Shown here piece after piece: positions 1-12,024 of a DNA stretch of 64,000 bases. The translations under genes were made by a program, and so were the position numbers. Source of the DNA: Pseudonocardia ammonioxydans (lineage in GTDB: Bacteria > Actinomycetota > Actinomycetes > Mycobacteriales > Pseudonocardiaceae). The stretch's first letter is position 1. Each line of letters opens with the position of its first letter. The DNA lies in contig NZ_FOUY01000008.1 of the NCBI RefSeq assembly GCF_900115005.1, forward strand, positions 1 to 64,000. Direction: 5' to 3'. The notes below the pieces were generated by a model. That model was not told where the DNA came from. It did no database searches and worked only from the letters and a program-made list of their open reading frames with translations.

Positions 1-711
1 ATCGTCGCCGCGGGCAAGATCCCGGCCGCGGTCGCGGACGAGGCCGCGAACGTGATCGTGAAGCTGTGGGAGACCTTCGTCGCCGAGGACGCGACCCTGG
101 TCGAGGTCAACCCGCTGGTGCGCGACCCGCAGGACAAGGTGATCGCCCTCGACGGCAAGGTCACCCTGGACGAGAACGCCGCGTTCCGCCACGAGGCGCA
201 CGCCCAGCTGGTCGACGAGCGGACCGAGAACCCGCTCGAGGCGAAGGCGAAGGCCAAGGGCCTGAACTACGTCAAGCTCGACGGCGGCCAGGTCGGCATC
301 ATCGGCAACGGTGCGGGTCTCGTCATGTCGACCCTCGACGTGGTCGCCTACGCCGGTGAGGCGCACGGCGGCGTGAAGCCGGCGAACTTCCTCGACATCG
401 GCGGCGGCGCCTCGGCGCAGGTGATGGCCGACGGCCTGGACGTCATCCTGGGCGACGACGAGGTCAAGTCGGTGTTCGTCAACGTCTTCGGCGGCATCAC
501 CGCGTGCGACGCGGTGGCGAACGGGATCGTCGAGGCGCTGAAGATCCTGGGCGACGACGCGACCAAGCCGCTGGTCGTCCGGCTGGACGGCAACAACGTC
601 GAGGAGGGTCGCAAGATCCTCGCCGACGCCAACCACCCGCTGGTCACCGTGGTGGGCACGATGGACGACGCGGCCGCCAAGGCCGCCGAGCTCGCGAACG
701 CTGGAGCCTGA
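1..711 (+). CDS. sucC: Succinyl-CoA synthetase beta subunit, 3' part
   Basis: The reading frame is open from base 1, so the N-terminal ATP-grasp part lies outside the window and about 236 residues remain. The protein joins SucD to make the ADP-forming ligase that converts succinyl-CoA to succinate in the TCA cycle. Visible family features are the ATP-grasp end (LVEVNPLV, then LDGKV) and the CoA-ligase domain with the glycine-rich GIIGNGAGL and LDIGGGA segments. The stop is followed after 3 bases by sucD, so the two are cotranscribed and translated together. Identification is firm. Confidence 0.97.
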   Translation: MVAAGKIPAAVADEAANVIVKLWETFVAEDATLVEVNPLVRDPQDKVIALDGKVTLDENAAFRHEAHAQLVDERTENPLEAKAKAKGLNYVKLDGGQVGIIGNGAGLVMSTLDVVAYAGEAHGGVKPANFLDIGGGASAQVMADGLDVILGDDEVKSVFVNVFGGITACDAVANGIVEALKILGDDATKPLVVRLDGNNVEEGRKILADANHPLVTVVGTMDDAAAKAAELANAGA

Positions 712-714
712 GAC

Positions 715-3653
<2,939 letters not shown>

Positions 3654-4016
3654 CCCTCGGTCCTGTCCCCGGGTCCTGATCGGGCTCTCCCTTGGCCCTG
3701 ACCCCCGGCCCTGGTCCGCGGCCCTGACCGGAGCTCTGACTCGCGGCTCTGCCCCACGGCACTGACCGGAGCTCTGCCCTCACGGCGCTGACCGCTGCCG
3801 TGGCCCGCCCGCTGCCGCGGCCCACTGTCCAGCCCGCTGCTCGGCCCTACTGTCCGGCCCGCTGCTCGCCCCCCTCCGGTTCGCTGCTCGGCCCCGCCGC
3901 GTGAGAACCGGCCGACGCCGGTCGTGCGCTCCGGCCCGGCGGCCGGTCGGCCGCGGAGCCGCCCGCGTGCGGCGTGCCTGCCGCAGCCCGTGCACCCGCG
4001 CTGCGACCCTGACCGG
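3654..4016. repeat. Non-coding interval of degenerate short repeats
   Basis: This 363-bp gap between the antigen gene and perM holds degenerate iterations of GGCCCTGAC and GGCTCTG motifs. The segment CTGACCGGAGCTCTG occurs twice, at about 3725 and 3764, and GCCCGCTGCTCG-like blocks follow. I see no gene and no clear promoter. Confidence 0.55.
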
Positions 4017-5930
4017 GTGAGTACCCCGTCCCGGCGCACCCGTGGCCGTCCCGCGTCCCGCTCCCGGCCGTCCGGCACCGAGCCGAGCCGGTCGCGCGGA
4101 GCCGGACCGGACGGGCCGCGGGGCGGTCGCGGCGGCACGGCCGTGGCGGAGCGGGAGCCCCGCCGCCGTGCGGCCCCCCGCCCTCCGACGGGTGGCGGCG
4201 GGAACGGGCTGGACCGGCTGCGGATCCTCCTGGCGGCGACGATGGGCGCGGTGCTGACCGGGTACACGCTTCTCGTGCCGGTCGCGGCACTGCTCGCGGG
4301 GAGCGGCGGTGCATCGGTGACCGCGGACGGCGCGCTCGCCGTCGCCGTCCCGATGTGGCTGGCCGCGCACCAGATCCCGATCGCGTTCGACGGCCGCGCG
4401 CTCGGCCTGCTCCCGCTGCTGCCCACGATGATCGTCATCGTGATGGTCGCCTGCTTCTCGGCCTGGGCGGTGCGCAGGCTGGGCGGCCGGGTCCGGCACG
4501 ACGCGGGCGCGGTCGTGGCCTCGCAGGCCGGTGCGGCGGCCGCGGTCGCGGTCCTGGCCGGGGCCCTGCTGCCGAAGGCGATGGCGGTCACCGCACCGTG
4601 GGCCTCGCTCGTCGGCGCCGGGATGATCGGTGGGACGGCCGCGGGCATCGGCGTCATCCACGCGTGTGGCCTGCCCGCGGCCTGGAAACGGGTGCTCGCG
4701 GGGTGGCCGGGCGCGGCGCTCGCCGGGGTCCGGGTGGCGGCGACCGGGCTGCTGCTGATCGGAGCCCTGGTGCTGACCGGGGCGTTGCTGCTCGCCGCGA
4801 CCACGGCGACCGACGCCGCCGCACGGCTCGGGCCCGGTGCCGGCGCCGCGCTCGGGGTGCTGGCACTCGCCGTCGGATATCTCCCGAACGCACTGGTCGG
4901 AGGCCTGTCCTGGGCGTTGGGCCCGGGTGTGTCGGTCGGTGCCGCGTCGTCCGGGCCGCTGGTGGCGGTGCCGGCGCCGCTGCCGTCGTTCCCGCTCGTC
5001 GCGGTCCTCCCCGTGACGTCCGTGCCGCCCGGGGCGCCGCTGGTCCTCCTGCTTCCTGCCGCCGTCGGGGTGCTGACCGGACTCGCCTGCCGGCGGGCGC
5101 TGCCCGCGGACGCCCCCACCGTGGAGCGCGTGACGGCGCCGGTCACGGCGACGACCGTCGTCGCGATCGGGGCCTCGGTGCTCGCGACGGTGGCCGGGGG
5201 CGCGCTCGCCGGGGGCCCGTACGACCCGGTGTCGTTCCAGGGCGGCGGGGTCCTCGGCGCCGTGCTGCTGCTGGTGGGGCTGCCCGCGCTGCTCACCTGC
5301 GCCGGGCCCGAGCTGGCCCGCTACGTCCCCATGGGTGGCGCGGACGGGCGGGCCGCGTCGCGGCGGCCGCGGTCGTCCACCGTCCGGGACCTCGTCGACC
5401 GGGGCCGCACGACCGGTGCCGGTGGCCGGGTGGCCGCGGACGCTCACGACACCGCGGGAGACGCACGCACTGACGGCTCGCCTCGCCCACCCCGCGATGG
5501 GCGCGGCTCCCGTGCCACTGGGCGGACGAAGGGCACCGGGGACCGCACGTCGGGGCGCCGGGGCGCCGATGCCCAGGACCTCGATGCGCAGGACCTCGAT
5601 GCCCGGGACACCGACGCCCGGGAGACCGACGCCCGGGAGACCGAGGCCCGAGAGACCGAAGGCTGGGAAAGCGAGGCCCGGGAAAGCGAGGCCCGGGAAA
5701 GCGAGGCCCGGGACACCGTGGATCCGGACGCCGCCGCCCGGGACGCCGAAGGCCCGGCCGCCGAGCGCCGGGGTACCGGGAGCGGTGATGCCGACGGGCA
5801 TCACACCGGGAGCCGGGGCGCCGGAGGCCGTGCACCGCGGGACCGCGGCGCCGCGGTGCGGGACAGCGCGGACGGCGACGCCCGGGATCACGACACCCGG
5901 GATCGCGACACCCGGGATCGCGACACCTGA
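4017..5930 (+). CDS. PerM-like integral membrane protein (DUF6350) with repetitive charged tail
   Basis: 637 residues from GTG. An Arg/Pro-rich cytoplasmic N-terminus of about 70 residues is followed by a membrane domain of roughly eight or more helices (residues about 70-430) rich in Ala, Val, Leu and Gly. It then has a hydrophilic tail of about 190 residues. The position between the 34 kDa antigen and purN matches mycobacterial perM (Rv0955), which is linked to cell division. The tail contains ten perfect pentapeptide units of the type D-A-R-E-T (residues about 518-567) and ends inside another 15-bp array. The tail is unlike anything in the mycobacterial protein as I remember it. Family assignment rests on topology plus synteny. 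Confidence 0.75.
   Translation: MSTPSRRTRGRPASRSRPSGTEPSRSRGAGPDGPRGGRGGTAVAEREPRRRAAPRPPTGGGGNGLDRLRILLAATMGAVLTGYTLLVPVAALLAGSGGASVTADGALAVAVPMWLAAHQIPIAFDGRALGLLPLLPTMIVIVMVACFSAWAVRRLGGRVRHDAGAVVASQAGAAAAVAVLAGALLPKAMAVTAPWASLVGAGMIGGTAAGIGVIHACGLPAAWKRVLAGWPGAALAGVRVAATGLLLIGALVLTGALLLAATTATDAAARLGPGAGAALGVLALAVGYLPNALVGGLSWALGPGVSVGAASSGPLVAVPAPLPSFPLVAVLPVTSVPPGAPLVLLLPAAVGVLTGLACRRALPADAPTVERVTAPVTATTVVAIGASVLATVAGGALAGGPYDPVSFQGGGVLGAVLLLVGLPALLTCAGPELARYVPMGGADGRAASRRPRSSTVRDLVDRGRTTGAGGRVAADAHDTAGDARTDGSPRPPRDGRGSRATGRTKGTGDRTSGRRGADAQDLDAQDLDARDTDARETDARETEARETEGWESEARESEARESEARDTVDPDAAARDAEGPAAERRGTGSGDADGHHTGSRGAGGRAPRDRGAAVRDSADGDARDHDTRDRDTRDRDT
5568..5717 (+). repeat. Ten in-frame 15-bp units coding D/E-A-R-E-T/S
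   Basis: Ten consecutive 15-bp units (type GACGCCCGGGAGACC) encode a highly charged pentapeptide repeat in the PerM tail. The first two units encode DAQDL and later ones drift to EARES. The unit length keeps the frame. Confidence 0.85.
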
Positions 5931-5960
5931 GGTCGCGGCACCCGAGGTCACGGCACCGAG
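5886..5960 (+). repeat. 15-bp array spanning the perM stop codon
   Basis: Five 15-bp units (type GATCGCGACACCCGG) run across the end of perM. The third unit ends exactly with the TGA at 5928-5930, apparently one substitution away from the CGG of its neighbours. Two further units lie beyond the stop. No gene is visible between here and purN except a candidate -10 (TACGCT, 6167-6172). Confidence 0.75.
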
Positions 5961-6222
5961 GCCTCGCTCGCCGGCGACACCGAGGTCGACCGCGGAGCCC
6001 GCAACGGGGCATCGTCCGACGACCGACCGGATCAGGACGACCGGGACGACCGGGCCTGAACCGGCCGGGCGCCGGAACCTGCGCCGGACGCACGTCCGGT
6101 GACCGTCGGCGAGCATGCGTGACCCGGGCCACCGGACCGGGCCGCGCCGGTCCCGGACAGCGCGTCTACGCTGGTCACCGGCTGCCACGGCGGCCGGACG
6201 ACAAGGCGTCGGAGGGGAGACG

Positions 6223-6855
6223 GTGCACGCGCGCGAGCAGGCCGGTCCGTTCCGGGTCGTCGTACTCGTCTCCGGGAGCGGGACCCTGCTGCAGGCGCTG
6301 CTCGACGCGGCGGGCGACGACTACCGCGTCGTCGCCGTCGGTGCCGACCGTCCCGGTGCCGCCGGGCTGGAGCGGGCGCGGGTGGCCGGGCTGCCGACGT
6401 TCGTCGAGCGGGTCGCCGAGCACCCCGTCCGGGCGGCCTGGAACGACGCCCTCGCCGCCGCCGTCGTCGCACACCGGCCGGACCTCGTCGTCGGGGCGGG
6501 CTTCATGAAGCTGGTCGCACCTGCCTTCCTGGACGCGCTCGGATGCCCGATGCTGAACACGCACCCGGCCCTGCTGCCGGCGTTCCCCGGCGCGCACGCC
6601 GTCCGTGACGCGCTGGCCGCCGGTGTCGAGGTGACCGGCGCGACCGTGCACGAGGTCGACGCGGGCCTGGACACCGGGCCGGTGCTCGCGCAGGTGGAGG
6701 TGCCCGTCCACCCCGATGACGACGAGGTCGGCCTGCACGAGCGGATCAAGACCGAGGAACGACGGCTGCTGGTCGACACGGTGCGGCACCTCGCCGCGGC
6801 GGGCGACCACGGCCGGGAACCACACCGGGAGAACCACGAGGTGAACAGTGAGTGA
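6223..6855 (+). CDS. purN: Phosphoribosylglycinamide formyltransferase
   Basis: 210 residues, the normal PurN length. The enzyme transfers a formyl group from 10-formyl-THF to GAR in de novo purine synthesis. Motifs are the N-terminal Rossmann strand with [11 protein letters not shown], the catalytic NTHPALLP (Asn and His) and the [12 protein letters not shown] aspartate loop. The GTG start has GGAGGGGA upstream. A possible -10, TACGCT, is at 6167-6172. The last 8 bases overlap purH, so the two are translationally coupled. Confidence 0.96.
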   Translation: MHAREQAGPFRVVVLVSGSGTLLQALLDAAGDDYRVVAVGADRPGAAGLERARVAGLPTFVERVAEHPVRAAWNDALAAAVVAHRPDLVVGAGFMKLVAPAFLDALGCPMLNTHPALLPAFPGAHAVRDALAAGVEVTGATVHEVDAGLDTGPVLAQVEVPVHPDDDEVGLHERIKTEERRLLVDTVRHLAAAGDHGREPHRENHEVNSE

Positions 6856-8413
6856 GCGCAGGCCGGTCCGCCGGGCACTGATCAGCGTCTACGACAAGGC
6901 CGGGCTGCTGGACCTGGTGACCGGGCTGCACGCGGCCGGGGTGGAGATCGTCTCCACCGGGTCGACCGCTCAGCGGATCGCCGACGCCGGCGTCCCCGTC
7001 ACTCCCGTCGAGGAGGTCACCGGCTTCCCCGAGTGCTTCGACGGCCGGGTGAAGACCCTGCACCCGCGGGTGCACGCCGGGCTGCTGGCCGACACCCGCA
7101 AGGCCGAGCACGTCGAACAGCTCGAGCAGCTCAAGATCGCTCCGTTCGACCTGCTGGTCTCGAACCTGTACCCGTTCCGGGAGACCGTCGCCTCCGGGGC
7201 GAGCCGCGACGAGGCCGTCGAGCAGATCGACATCGGCGGCCCGGCGATGGTGCGCGCGTCGGCGAAGAACCACGAGAGCGTCGCGGTGATCGTCGAGCCG
7301 TCCCGCTACGAGTGGGTGCTCGAGCAGGTCACGGCCGGTGGGTTCGTCGCCGAGGACCGGCGCCGGCTCGCCGCCGACGCGTTCCGGCACACCGCCGCCT
7401 ACGACGTCTCGGTCGCGACCTGGATGGGCGAGCAGTTCCCCGGCGCGGAGCCCTCGGAGTCGGCCACGCCGGAGTGGTTCGGTGCGACCTGGACCCGTGA
7501 GCGTCCGCTGCGCTACGGCGAGAACCCGCACCAGGCCGCCGCCCTCTACACCGACGGCGGAGCCTCCGGTCTGGCGGGCGCGGAGCAGCTGCACGGCAAG
7601 GAGATGTCCTACAACAACTACGTCGACGCCGATGCCGCCTGGCGGGCCGCGCACGACCACGGCGACCTCCCGACCGTCGCGGTGATCAAGCACGCGAACC
7701 CCTGCGGCATCGCCGTCGGCGCGGACGTCGCCGAGGCGCACCGCAAGGCACACGCCACCGACCCGGTGTCGGCGTTCGGCGGCGTCATCGCGGTCAACCG
7801 CGAGGTGTCGGTCGAGCTGGCCGAGCAGATCGCGGAGATCTTCACCGAGGTCGTCGTCGCCCCGTCGTACGCCGACGGCGCGCTGGAGGCCCTGCAGCGC
7901 AAGAAGAACGTGCGGGTGCTGCGCATTCCGGGGACGGTCTCCCGCGGCGGGATCGAGCTGCGTCCGATCTCCGGCGGGGTGCTCGCCCAGGAGCGCGACC
8001 TGGTCCACGCCGACGGCGACGACCCCGCCTCGTGGAAGCTCGTCACCGGCGACTCGGTGTCCGCGGAGACGCTCGCCGACCTCGCGTTCGCCTGGCGGGC
8101 GTGCCGCGCGGTGAAGTCCAACGCGATCCTGCTCGCGCACGACGGTGCCGCGGTCGGCGTCGGCATGGGCCAGGTCAACCGGGTGGACGCCGCGAAGCTC
8201 GCCGTGGAGCGGGCGGGCGACCGGGCGCGCGGCGCGGTCGCGGCATCGGATGCGTTCTTCCCGTTCCCGGACGGCCTGGAGGTGCTCCTCGAGGGCGGCG
8301 TGACGGCCGTCGTGCAGCCCGGCGGGTCGGTGCGTGACGAGCAGGTCGTCGCCGCCTGCGCGAAGGCGGGCGTGCCGATGTACCTGACCGGGACCCGGCA
8401 CTTCGCGCACTGA
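6848..8413 (+). CDS. purH: Bifunctional AICAR formyltransferase/IMP cyclohydrolase
   Basis: 521 residues covering both domains. The N-terminal IMP cyclohydrolase (residues about 1-190) has [10 protein letters not shown] and STGSTA. The C-terminal AICAR transformylase has YGENPHQAA and the catalytic KHANPCG (Lys-His). It carries out the last two steps to IMP and uses 10-formyl-THF like PurN. It starts with GTG 8 bases inside purN. A strong hairpin follows the stop. Confidence 0.97.
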   Translation: MSERRPVRRALISVYDKAGLLDLVTGLHAAGVEIVSTGSTAQRIADAGVPVTPVEEVTGFPECFDGRVKTLHPRVHAGLLADTRKAEHVEQLEQLKIAPFDLLVSNLYPFRETVASGASRDEAVEQIDIGGPAMVRASAKNHESVAVIVEPSRYEWVLEQVTAGGFVAEDRRRLAADAFRHTAAYDVSVATWMGEQFPGAEPSESATPEWFGATWTRERPLRYGENPHQAAALYTDGGASGLAGAEQLHGKEMSYNNYVDADAAWRAAHDHGDLPTVAVIKHANPCGIAVGADVAEAHRKAHATDPVSAFGGVIAVNREVSVELAEQIAEIFTEVVVAPSYADGALEALQRKKNVRVLRIPGTVSRGGIELRPISGGVLAQERDLVHADGDDPASWKLVTGDSVSAETLADLAFAWRACRAVKSNAILLAHDGAAVGVGMGQVNRVDAAKLAVERAGDRARGAVAASDAFFPFPDGLEVLLEGGVTAVVQPGGSVRDEQVVAACAKAGVPMYLTGTRHFAH

Positions 8414-8443
8414 GTTCCCGCCGCCCCGGGGTGGCGCTTCCGG

Positions 8444-8474
8444 ACGGCCCGGACCGCAACGCGGTCCGGGCCGT
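8444..8474 (+). terminator. Hairpin after purH
   Basis: A perfect 14-bp stem (8444-8457 with 8461-8474, arm ACGGCCCGGACCGC) with a 3-base loop begins 31 bases after the purH stop. No U-tract follows. Confidence 0.8.
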
Positions 8475-8525
8475 TCCGTGTTCCGAGGGCACCGTTGCCA
8501 GAGATTCGCCGGGCCGACGAGTAGC

Positions 8526-8573
8526 TGCCCCGAGGGGCCCCCTCGTAGCGCCCCGTGCCCCGAGGGTGCCCCT
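8526..8573. repeat. Dispersed 48-bp palindromic element, isolated copy
   Basis: This 48-bp block differs at only 3 positions from the block at 44219-44266, 36 kb away. It is built around the inverted repeat GAGGGGC...GTGCCCCTC with a CGTAGCGCC spacer. It lies in the purH-imuA' gap and has no coding potential that I trust. It behaves like a REP/BOX-type intergenic element. Confidence 0.75.
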
Positions 8574-8590
8574 CGGAGCGGCAGGCCGGG

Positions 8591-8680
8591 CGGCGGCAGC
8601 ACCCGGCAGCACCGAGCAGCAGGCACGAGGCAGCACTGGACAGCGCTGGACAGCACGGGGGCAGCATTGGGCAGCACCGG
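8591..8680. repeat. Degenerate GGCAGCAC-type short repeats
   Basis: About nine imperfect copies of a roughly 9-10 bp word containing GCAGCA or ACAGC follow one another between the palindromic element and the imuA' promoter. No function is evident. Confidence 0.55.
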
Positions 8681-8789
8681 GCTCGGCCGCTGCCGGAGTC
8701 CGGAAAGTGTCGGTGGGCCGTGCGACGGTGCTCCGGTGCCGGTCCTCCGGTTCCCCCGGCCGGGGGCTGCGGCGGATCGGCACACGCCC

Positions 8790-8811
8790 TATACTTCGAA
8801 CACAAGTTCGA
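8790..8811 (+). promoter_or_regulatory. LexA SOS box and -10 element of imuA'-imuB
   Basis: TCGAACACAAGTTCGA at 8796-8811 is a perfect match to the actinobacterial LexA operator (TCGAAC-N4-GTTCGA). It immediately follows a good -10 hexamer, TATACT (8790-8795). LexA bound here would cover the transcription start. The operator is the exact reverse complement of the one at dnaE2. The site lies 97 bases before the imuA' start. Confidence 0.92.
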
Positions 8812-8907
8812 GATCGCCTGAGTTCGAGACCGCATCGTCTTCCCCACGGTGCGCCGGGCAGGTTCCGACCGGTCGCAGGCCGGTCGCGGTGCGACGGGGG
8901 AGGTCCG

Positions 8908-10206
8908 TTGAGCAGGACTGTGGCCGGTGAGCGGCAGCACGGTGCACGGGCGACCGGGGTCGCCGTCGTCGGGGGAGCGGCGGCGGTGGGCCGGGTCGTC
9001 GGTGCTGCGCCGGACGGTGTGACTCCCGGCGGCGTGGCTCCCGGCGGCGGGGTGCCGGACGGTCCCCCGGGGCGGGCCCCCACTCCGGAGCATCCCGGAC
9101 TGCAGGGCGATCCGGATCGGCCGTGCGATCCGGATCGGCCGTGCGATCCGGAGGCGGTGGCCGGCCCGGTGATCGGGGCCGGTGTGCGGTGCGCGGGGGC
9201 GGACGGGGAGCCCGTCCCCGCGGGCCGCGCCGGTTGCGGCGCCGGCACGCGGGCCGGGTCGGCCGGGCCCCGTGACGCCGGGGGCGGGCGGGAGCCGCTC
9301 TCCGGCGCACGGGGCCCGGTGCGGGCATCGGTACCGGACCGGCTGGCCCGCGCCCGGCAGGTGCTGCACCGGGTGGAGACCCGGTCCGACGTCGAACGGT
9401 CCCGTCCGGCGGGCCCGGCCGGTGGTGGAGAGGCAGCTCCCACCGATCCGAGCCCGGCCCGCACCGCGGGGACGAGCGACCCCACCGGTGGCCCCGGAAC
9501 GGCCCTGCCCGTCCCCGGACCGCTCGCCGGATTGCTGCCCGGGGGCGGGTTGCGCCGGGGCTCCACGGTCGCGGTGGGCGCCGGGACCGGGGCCGGCTCG
9601 TTGCTGTTCGCGCTGCTGGCCGCGGCCTCCGCGGAGGGCGCCTGGGCCGGGGTCGTCGGCCGGCCCGGGCTGGGGGCGACGGCCGCGGCGGAGGCGGGGG
9701 TCCGGCTGGACCGGCTCGCCCTGGTCCCGGACCCGGGGTCCGATCCGGCCGGGGTCACCGGAGCCCTGCTGGACGGGCTGGACCTGGTCGTGCTGGCGGG
9801 CCCGGAGCGCGCCGGGCTGCGTGCCGCCGACCGGCAGCGGCTGATGGCCCGGGCCCGTCAGCGCGGTGCGGTGCTGCTCGTATCGGGCTCCTGGCCCGGC
9901 GCGGACCTGCGGCTGCACTGCGAGCGGCCGCGCTGGGAGGGGGTGGGCCGGGGCACCGGGCGGTTGCGCTCCCGCCGGGTCGAGGTGCGGGTGTCCGGCC
10001 GGGGAATCGCACCCGCGGGCCGTGGGGTCGAGGTGCTGCTGCCCGGGCCGGGCGGGGCGGTGGCGCCGGTTCCGGCGGCCACGCCGACGCGTCTCCCGCT
10101 GCCGGTCACGGCCGGGCTGGACCCTGCCGTGGGAACCCTCGACGGGCGTTCCGCCGCTGCGGTCGCGGCGGCGGCAGACGGCGCGGCCGTGCGGGTGGCC
10201 GGGTGA
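8908..10206 (+). CDS. imuA': ImuA'-type SOS mutagenesis protein
   Basis: 432 residues if it starts at the TTG at 8908, which has GGGGGAGG 4 bases upstream; the GTG at 8920 is the alternative. The first about 190 residues are Gly/Pro/Arg-rich linker. The rest is RecA-like: LLPGGGLRRGS, a glycine-rich loop GAGTGAGS at residues 224-231 without the P-loop lysine, and a hydrophobic Walker-B-like strand DLVVLAGP. Together with the LexA box, the 4-base overlap with imuB and dnaE2 nearby, this identifies the accessory factor of the ImuA'-ImuB-DnaE2 mutasome (Rv3395c-like). It is thought to act at the replisome during translesion synthesis. Sequence similarity in this family is low, so context carries weight. 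Confidence 0.82.
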   Translation: MSRTVAGERQHGARATGVAVVGGAAAVGRVVGAAPDGVTPGGVAPGGGVPDGPPGRAPTPEHPGLQGDPDRPCDPDRPCDPEAVAGPVIGAGVRCAGADGEPVPAGRAGCGAGTRAGSAGPRDAGGGREPLSGARGPVRASVPDRLARARQVLHRVETRSDVERSRPAGPAGGGEAAPTDPSPARTAGTSDPTGGPGTALPVPGPLAGLLPGGGLRRGSTVAVGAGTGAGSLLFALLAAASAEGAWAGVVGRPGLGATAAAEAGVRLDRLALVPDPGSDPAGVTGALLDGLDLVVLAGPERAGLRAADRQRLMARARQRGAVLLVSGSWPGADLRLHCERPRWEGVGRGTGRLRSRRVEVRVSGRGIAPAGRGVEVLLPGPGGAVAPVPAATPTRLPLPVTAGLDPAVGTLDGRSAAAVAAAADGAAVRVAG

Positions 10207-11969
10207 GCACCGGCGCGGAAGCGGCGCGCACCGGCTCCGCCCGCCCTGCCCCCGATCCCCGGGTGCTGGCGGTCTGGTCCCCGGACTGGCCGGTCACCGC
10301 GGCCGCCCGGGCCGCGCACGTCCCGGCGCACCGCCCGGCGGCGGTGTTCCACGCCAACCGGGTGCTGGCCTGCTCGGCCACCGCGCGCCGGCACGGGGTG
10401 CGGCGGGGGCTGCGGCGGCGCGAGGCACAGGCCCGCTGCCCGGACCTGGCGGTGCTCGCCCCGGACCCGGGGCGGGACGCCCGGCTGTTCGAACCGGTCG
10501 CTGCCGCGGTCGAGGAGCTGGCCCCGGGGGTCGAGGTCGTCCGGCCAGGTCTGCTCGTGCTGCCCGCCCGCGGACCGGTCGGCTGGTTCGGTGGCGAGCG
10601 GGAGGCCGTCGAGCGGCTGATCGACCAGGTCGCGCTGCGGGCGGCCACCGAGTGCCAGATCGGTGTCGCGGACGGCATGTTCGCCGCCGAGCTCGCCGCC
10701 CGCCGGGGGCGCGGGGTGCCGCCGGGGCGGTCCGCCGAGTTCCTCGCTCCGCTGGAGGTCGCCGAGCTGGACCGGGACCCGGAGGTCGACCGCTCCGCGC
10801 TGATCGATCTGCTGCGCCGGCTCGGCCTGCGCTCGCTGGGGGCGTTCGCGTCGCTGGCGGAGGCCGACGTGGCGTCCCGGTTCGGTGCCGACGCGGTGGC
10901 CGCCCACCGGCTGGCCCGGGGAGTCGATCCGCGGCCGCCGGTGCGCCGGGTACCCCCGGAGGAGCTGGCCGCGGCGATCGAGCTGGATCCGCCGGTGGAC
11001 CGGGTGGACGCGGCCGCGTTCGCCGCGCGCGGCCTGGCGACCCGGCTGCACGAGGCGCTCGCCGGGCACGGCCTGGCCTGTACCCGGCTCGGCGTGCATG
11101 CGCGCACCGACGGCGGGGAGGAGCTGCTCCGGATCTGGCGGTGCGCCGAACCGCTCACCCCGTCCGGCACCGTCGACCGGGTGCGCTGGCAGCTCGACTC
11201 GTGGCTCGGTCGCGGTGGTTCCGGGACGCTGGTGGCGCTGCGTCTCACCCCGGAGGACACGGTGCTGGCGGGCGCGCTGCAGCGCGGGCTGTGGGGTGAC
11301 GTCGGCGAGAACGACGAGCGCGCCGGGCGGGCGCTGGTGCGGGTGCAGGCGCTGCTCGGTCCGGAGTCGGTGGTCACCGCGGTGCCGGCCGGGGGCCGGG
11401 ACCCCGGGGAGCGGGTGCGGCTCGTGCCGTGGGGTGAGGAACGGGTCGTCGCGGAGACGGCCGCGCCGCCCCACCCGGGCGGTGACCCAGCCGCCGAGGA
11501 CCTGCACCGGGCGGCCGGTGCCGCCGCGGGGGACCCGGCCCGTGGGGTGTCCGGCGGCTGCCCGGCGGGCCCGCGGGCGTCCGGCCCCGGTGCGGCGGTG
11601 TCGGAGCGTGCGCGGCGGGGCGCCGTGCCGAAGGATCCGCCGGCGTCCTGGCCCGGTCGGCTGCCGGCCCCGTCCCCGGCGACGGTCCTGCCGGATCCGG
11701 CGCCGGTCCGGCTGCTCACCGCCGAGGGCGGTGAGGTGCGTCCGGCGGCGCCCGACCTGCTCGACGGTGTCCCGCACCGGGTCTCCGACGGGCACGGCCC
11801 CGACCGCGAGGTCACCGGCTGGGCCGGGCCCTGGCCGGTGCACGCCCGCTGGTGGGACCCCGAGGGCCCCGGTCCCGCGGCGCGACTGCAGGCCGTCCTC
11901 GCCGACGGGGTGGCGTTGCTGCTCGTCCACCGTGGAACGCGCTGGGAGGTGGCCGGTGTCTACGACTGA
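10203..11969 (+). CDS. imuB: ImuB, catalytically inactive Y-family polymerase-like protein
   Basis: 588 residues with the Y-family fold: palm/fingers start VLAVWSPDWPV, and helix-hairpin-helix LLRRLGLRSLGAFASL near residue 205. The acidic pair normally found in the palm (SIDE-like motif) is replaced by LVLPARGP, as expected for ImuB, which acts as a scaffold. Q360-R-G-L-W-G365 fits the QxxLWG beta-clamp-binding motif known from mycobacterial ImuB. The GTG start overlaps the imuA' stop by 4 bases. A Pro/Ala-rich segment separates the clamp motif from the C-terminal region (about residue 500 on) that should contact DnaE2 and ImuA'. Confidence 0.92.
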   Translation: MSTGAEAARTGSARPAPDPRVLAVWSPDWPVTAAARAAHVPAHRPAAVFHANRVLACSATARRHGVRRGLRRREAQARCPDLAVLAPDPGRDARLFEPVAAAVEELAPGVEVVRPGLLVLPARGPVGWFGGEREAVERLIDQVALRAATECQIGVADGMFAAELAARRGRGVPPGRSAEFLAPLEVAELDRDPEVDRSALIDLLRRLGLRSLGAFASLAEADVASRFGADAVAAHRLARGVDPRPPVRRVPPEELAAAIELDPPVDRVDAAAFAARGLATRLHEALAGHGLACTRLGVHARTDGGEELLRIWRCAEPLTPSGTVDRVRWQLDSWLGRGGSGTLVALRLTPEDTVLAGALQRGLWGDVGENDERAGRALVRVQALLGPESVVTAVPAGGRDPGERVRLVPWGEERVVAETAAPPHPGGDPAAEDLHRAAGAAAGDPARGVSGGCPAGPRASGPGAAVSERARRGAVPKDPPASWPGRLPAPSPATVLPDPAPVRLLTAEGGEVRPAAPDLLDGVPHRVSDGHGPDREVTGWAGPWPVHARWWDPEGPGPAARLQAVLADGVALLLVHRGTRWEVAGVYD

Positions 11970-12024
11970 CTGTGAGGGCGCCCGCCCTGTGCCGGTGCCC
12001 GACCGGCGCGGGGCCGCTGCCCGG

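Noticed and set aside
10203-11969. ImuB lacking catalytic residues as a pseudogene
   Set aside because: Loss of the acidic pair is normal for ImuB, and the clamp motif and operon context are intact.
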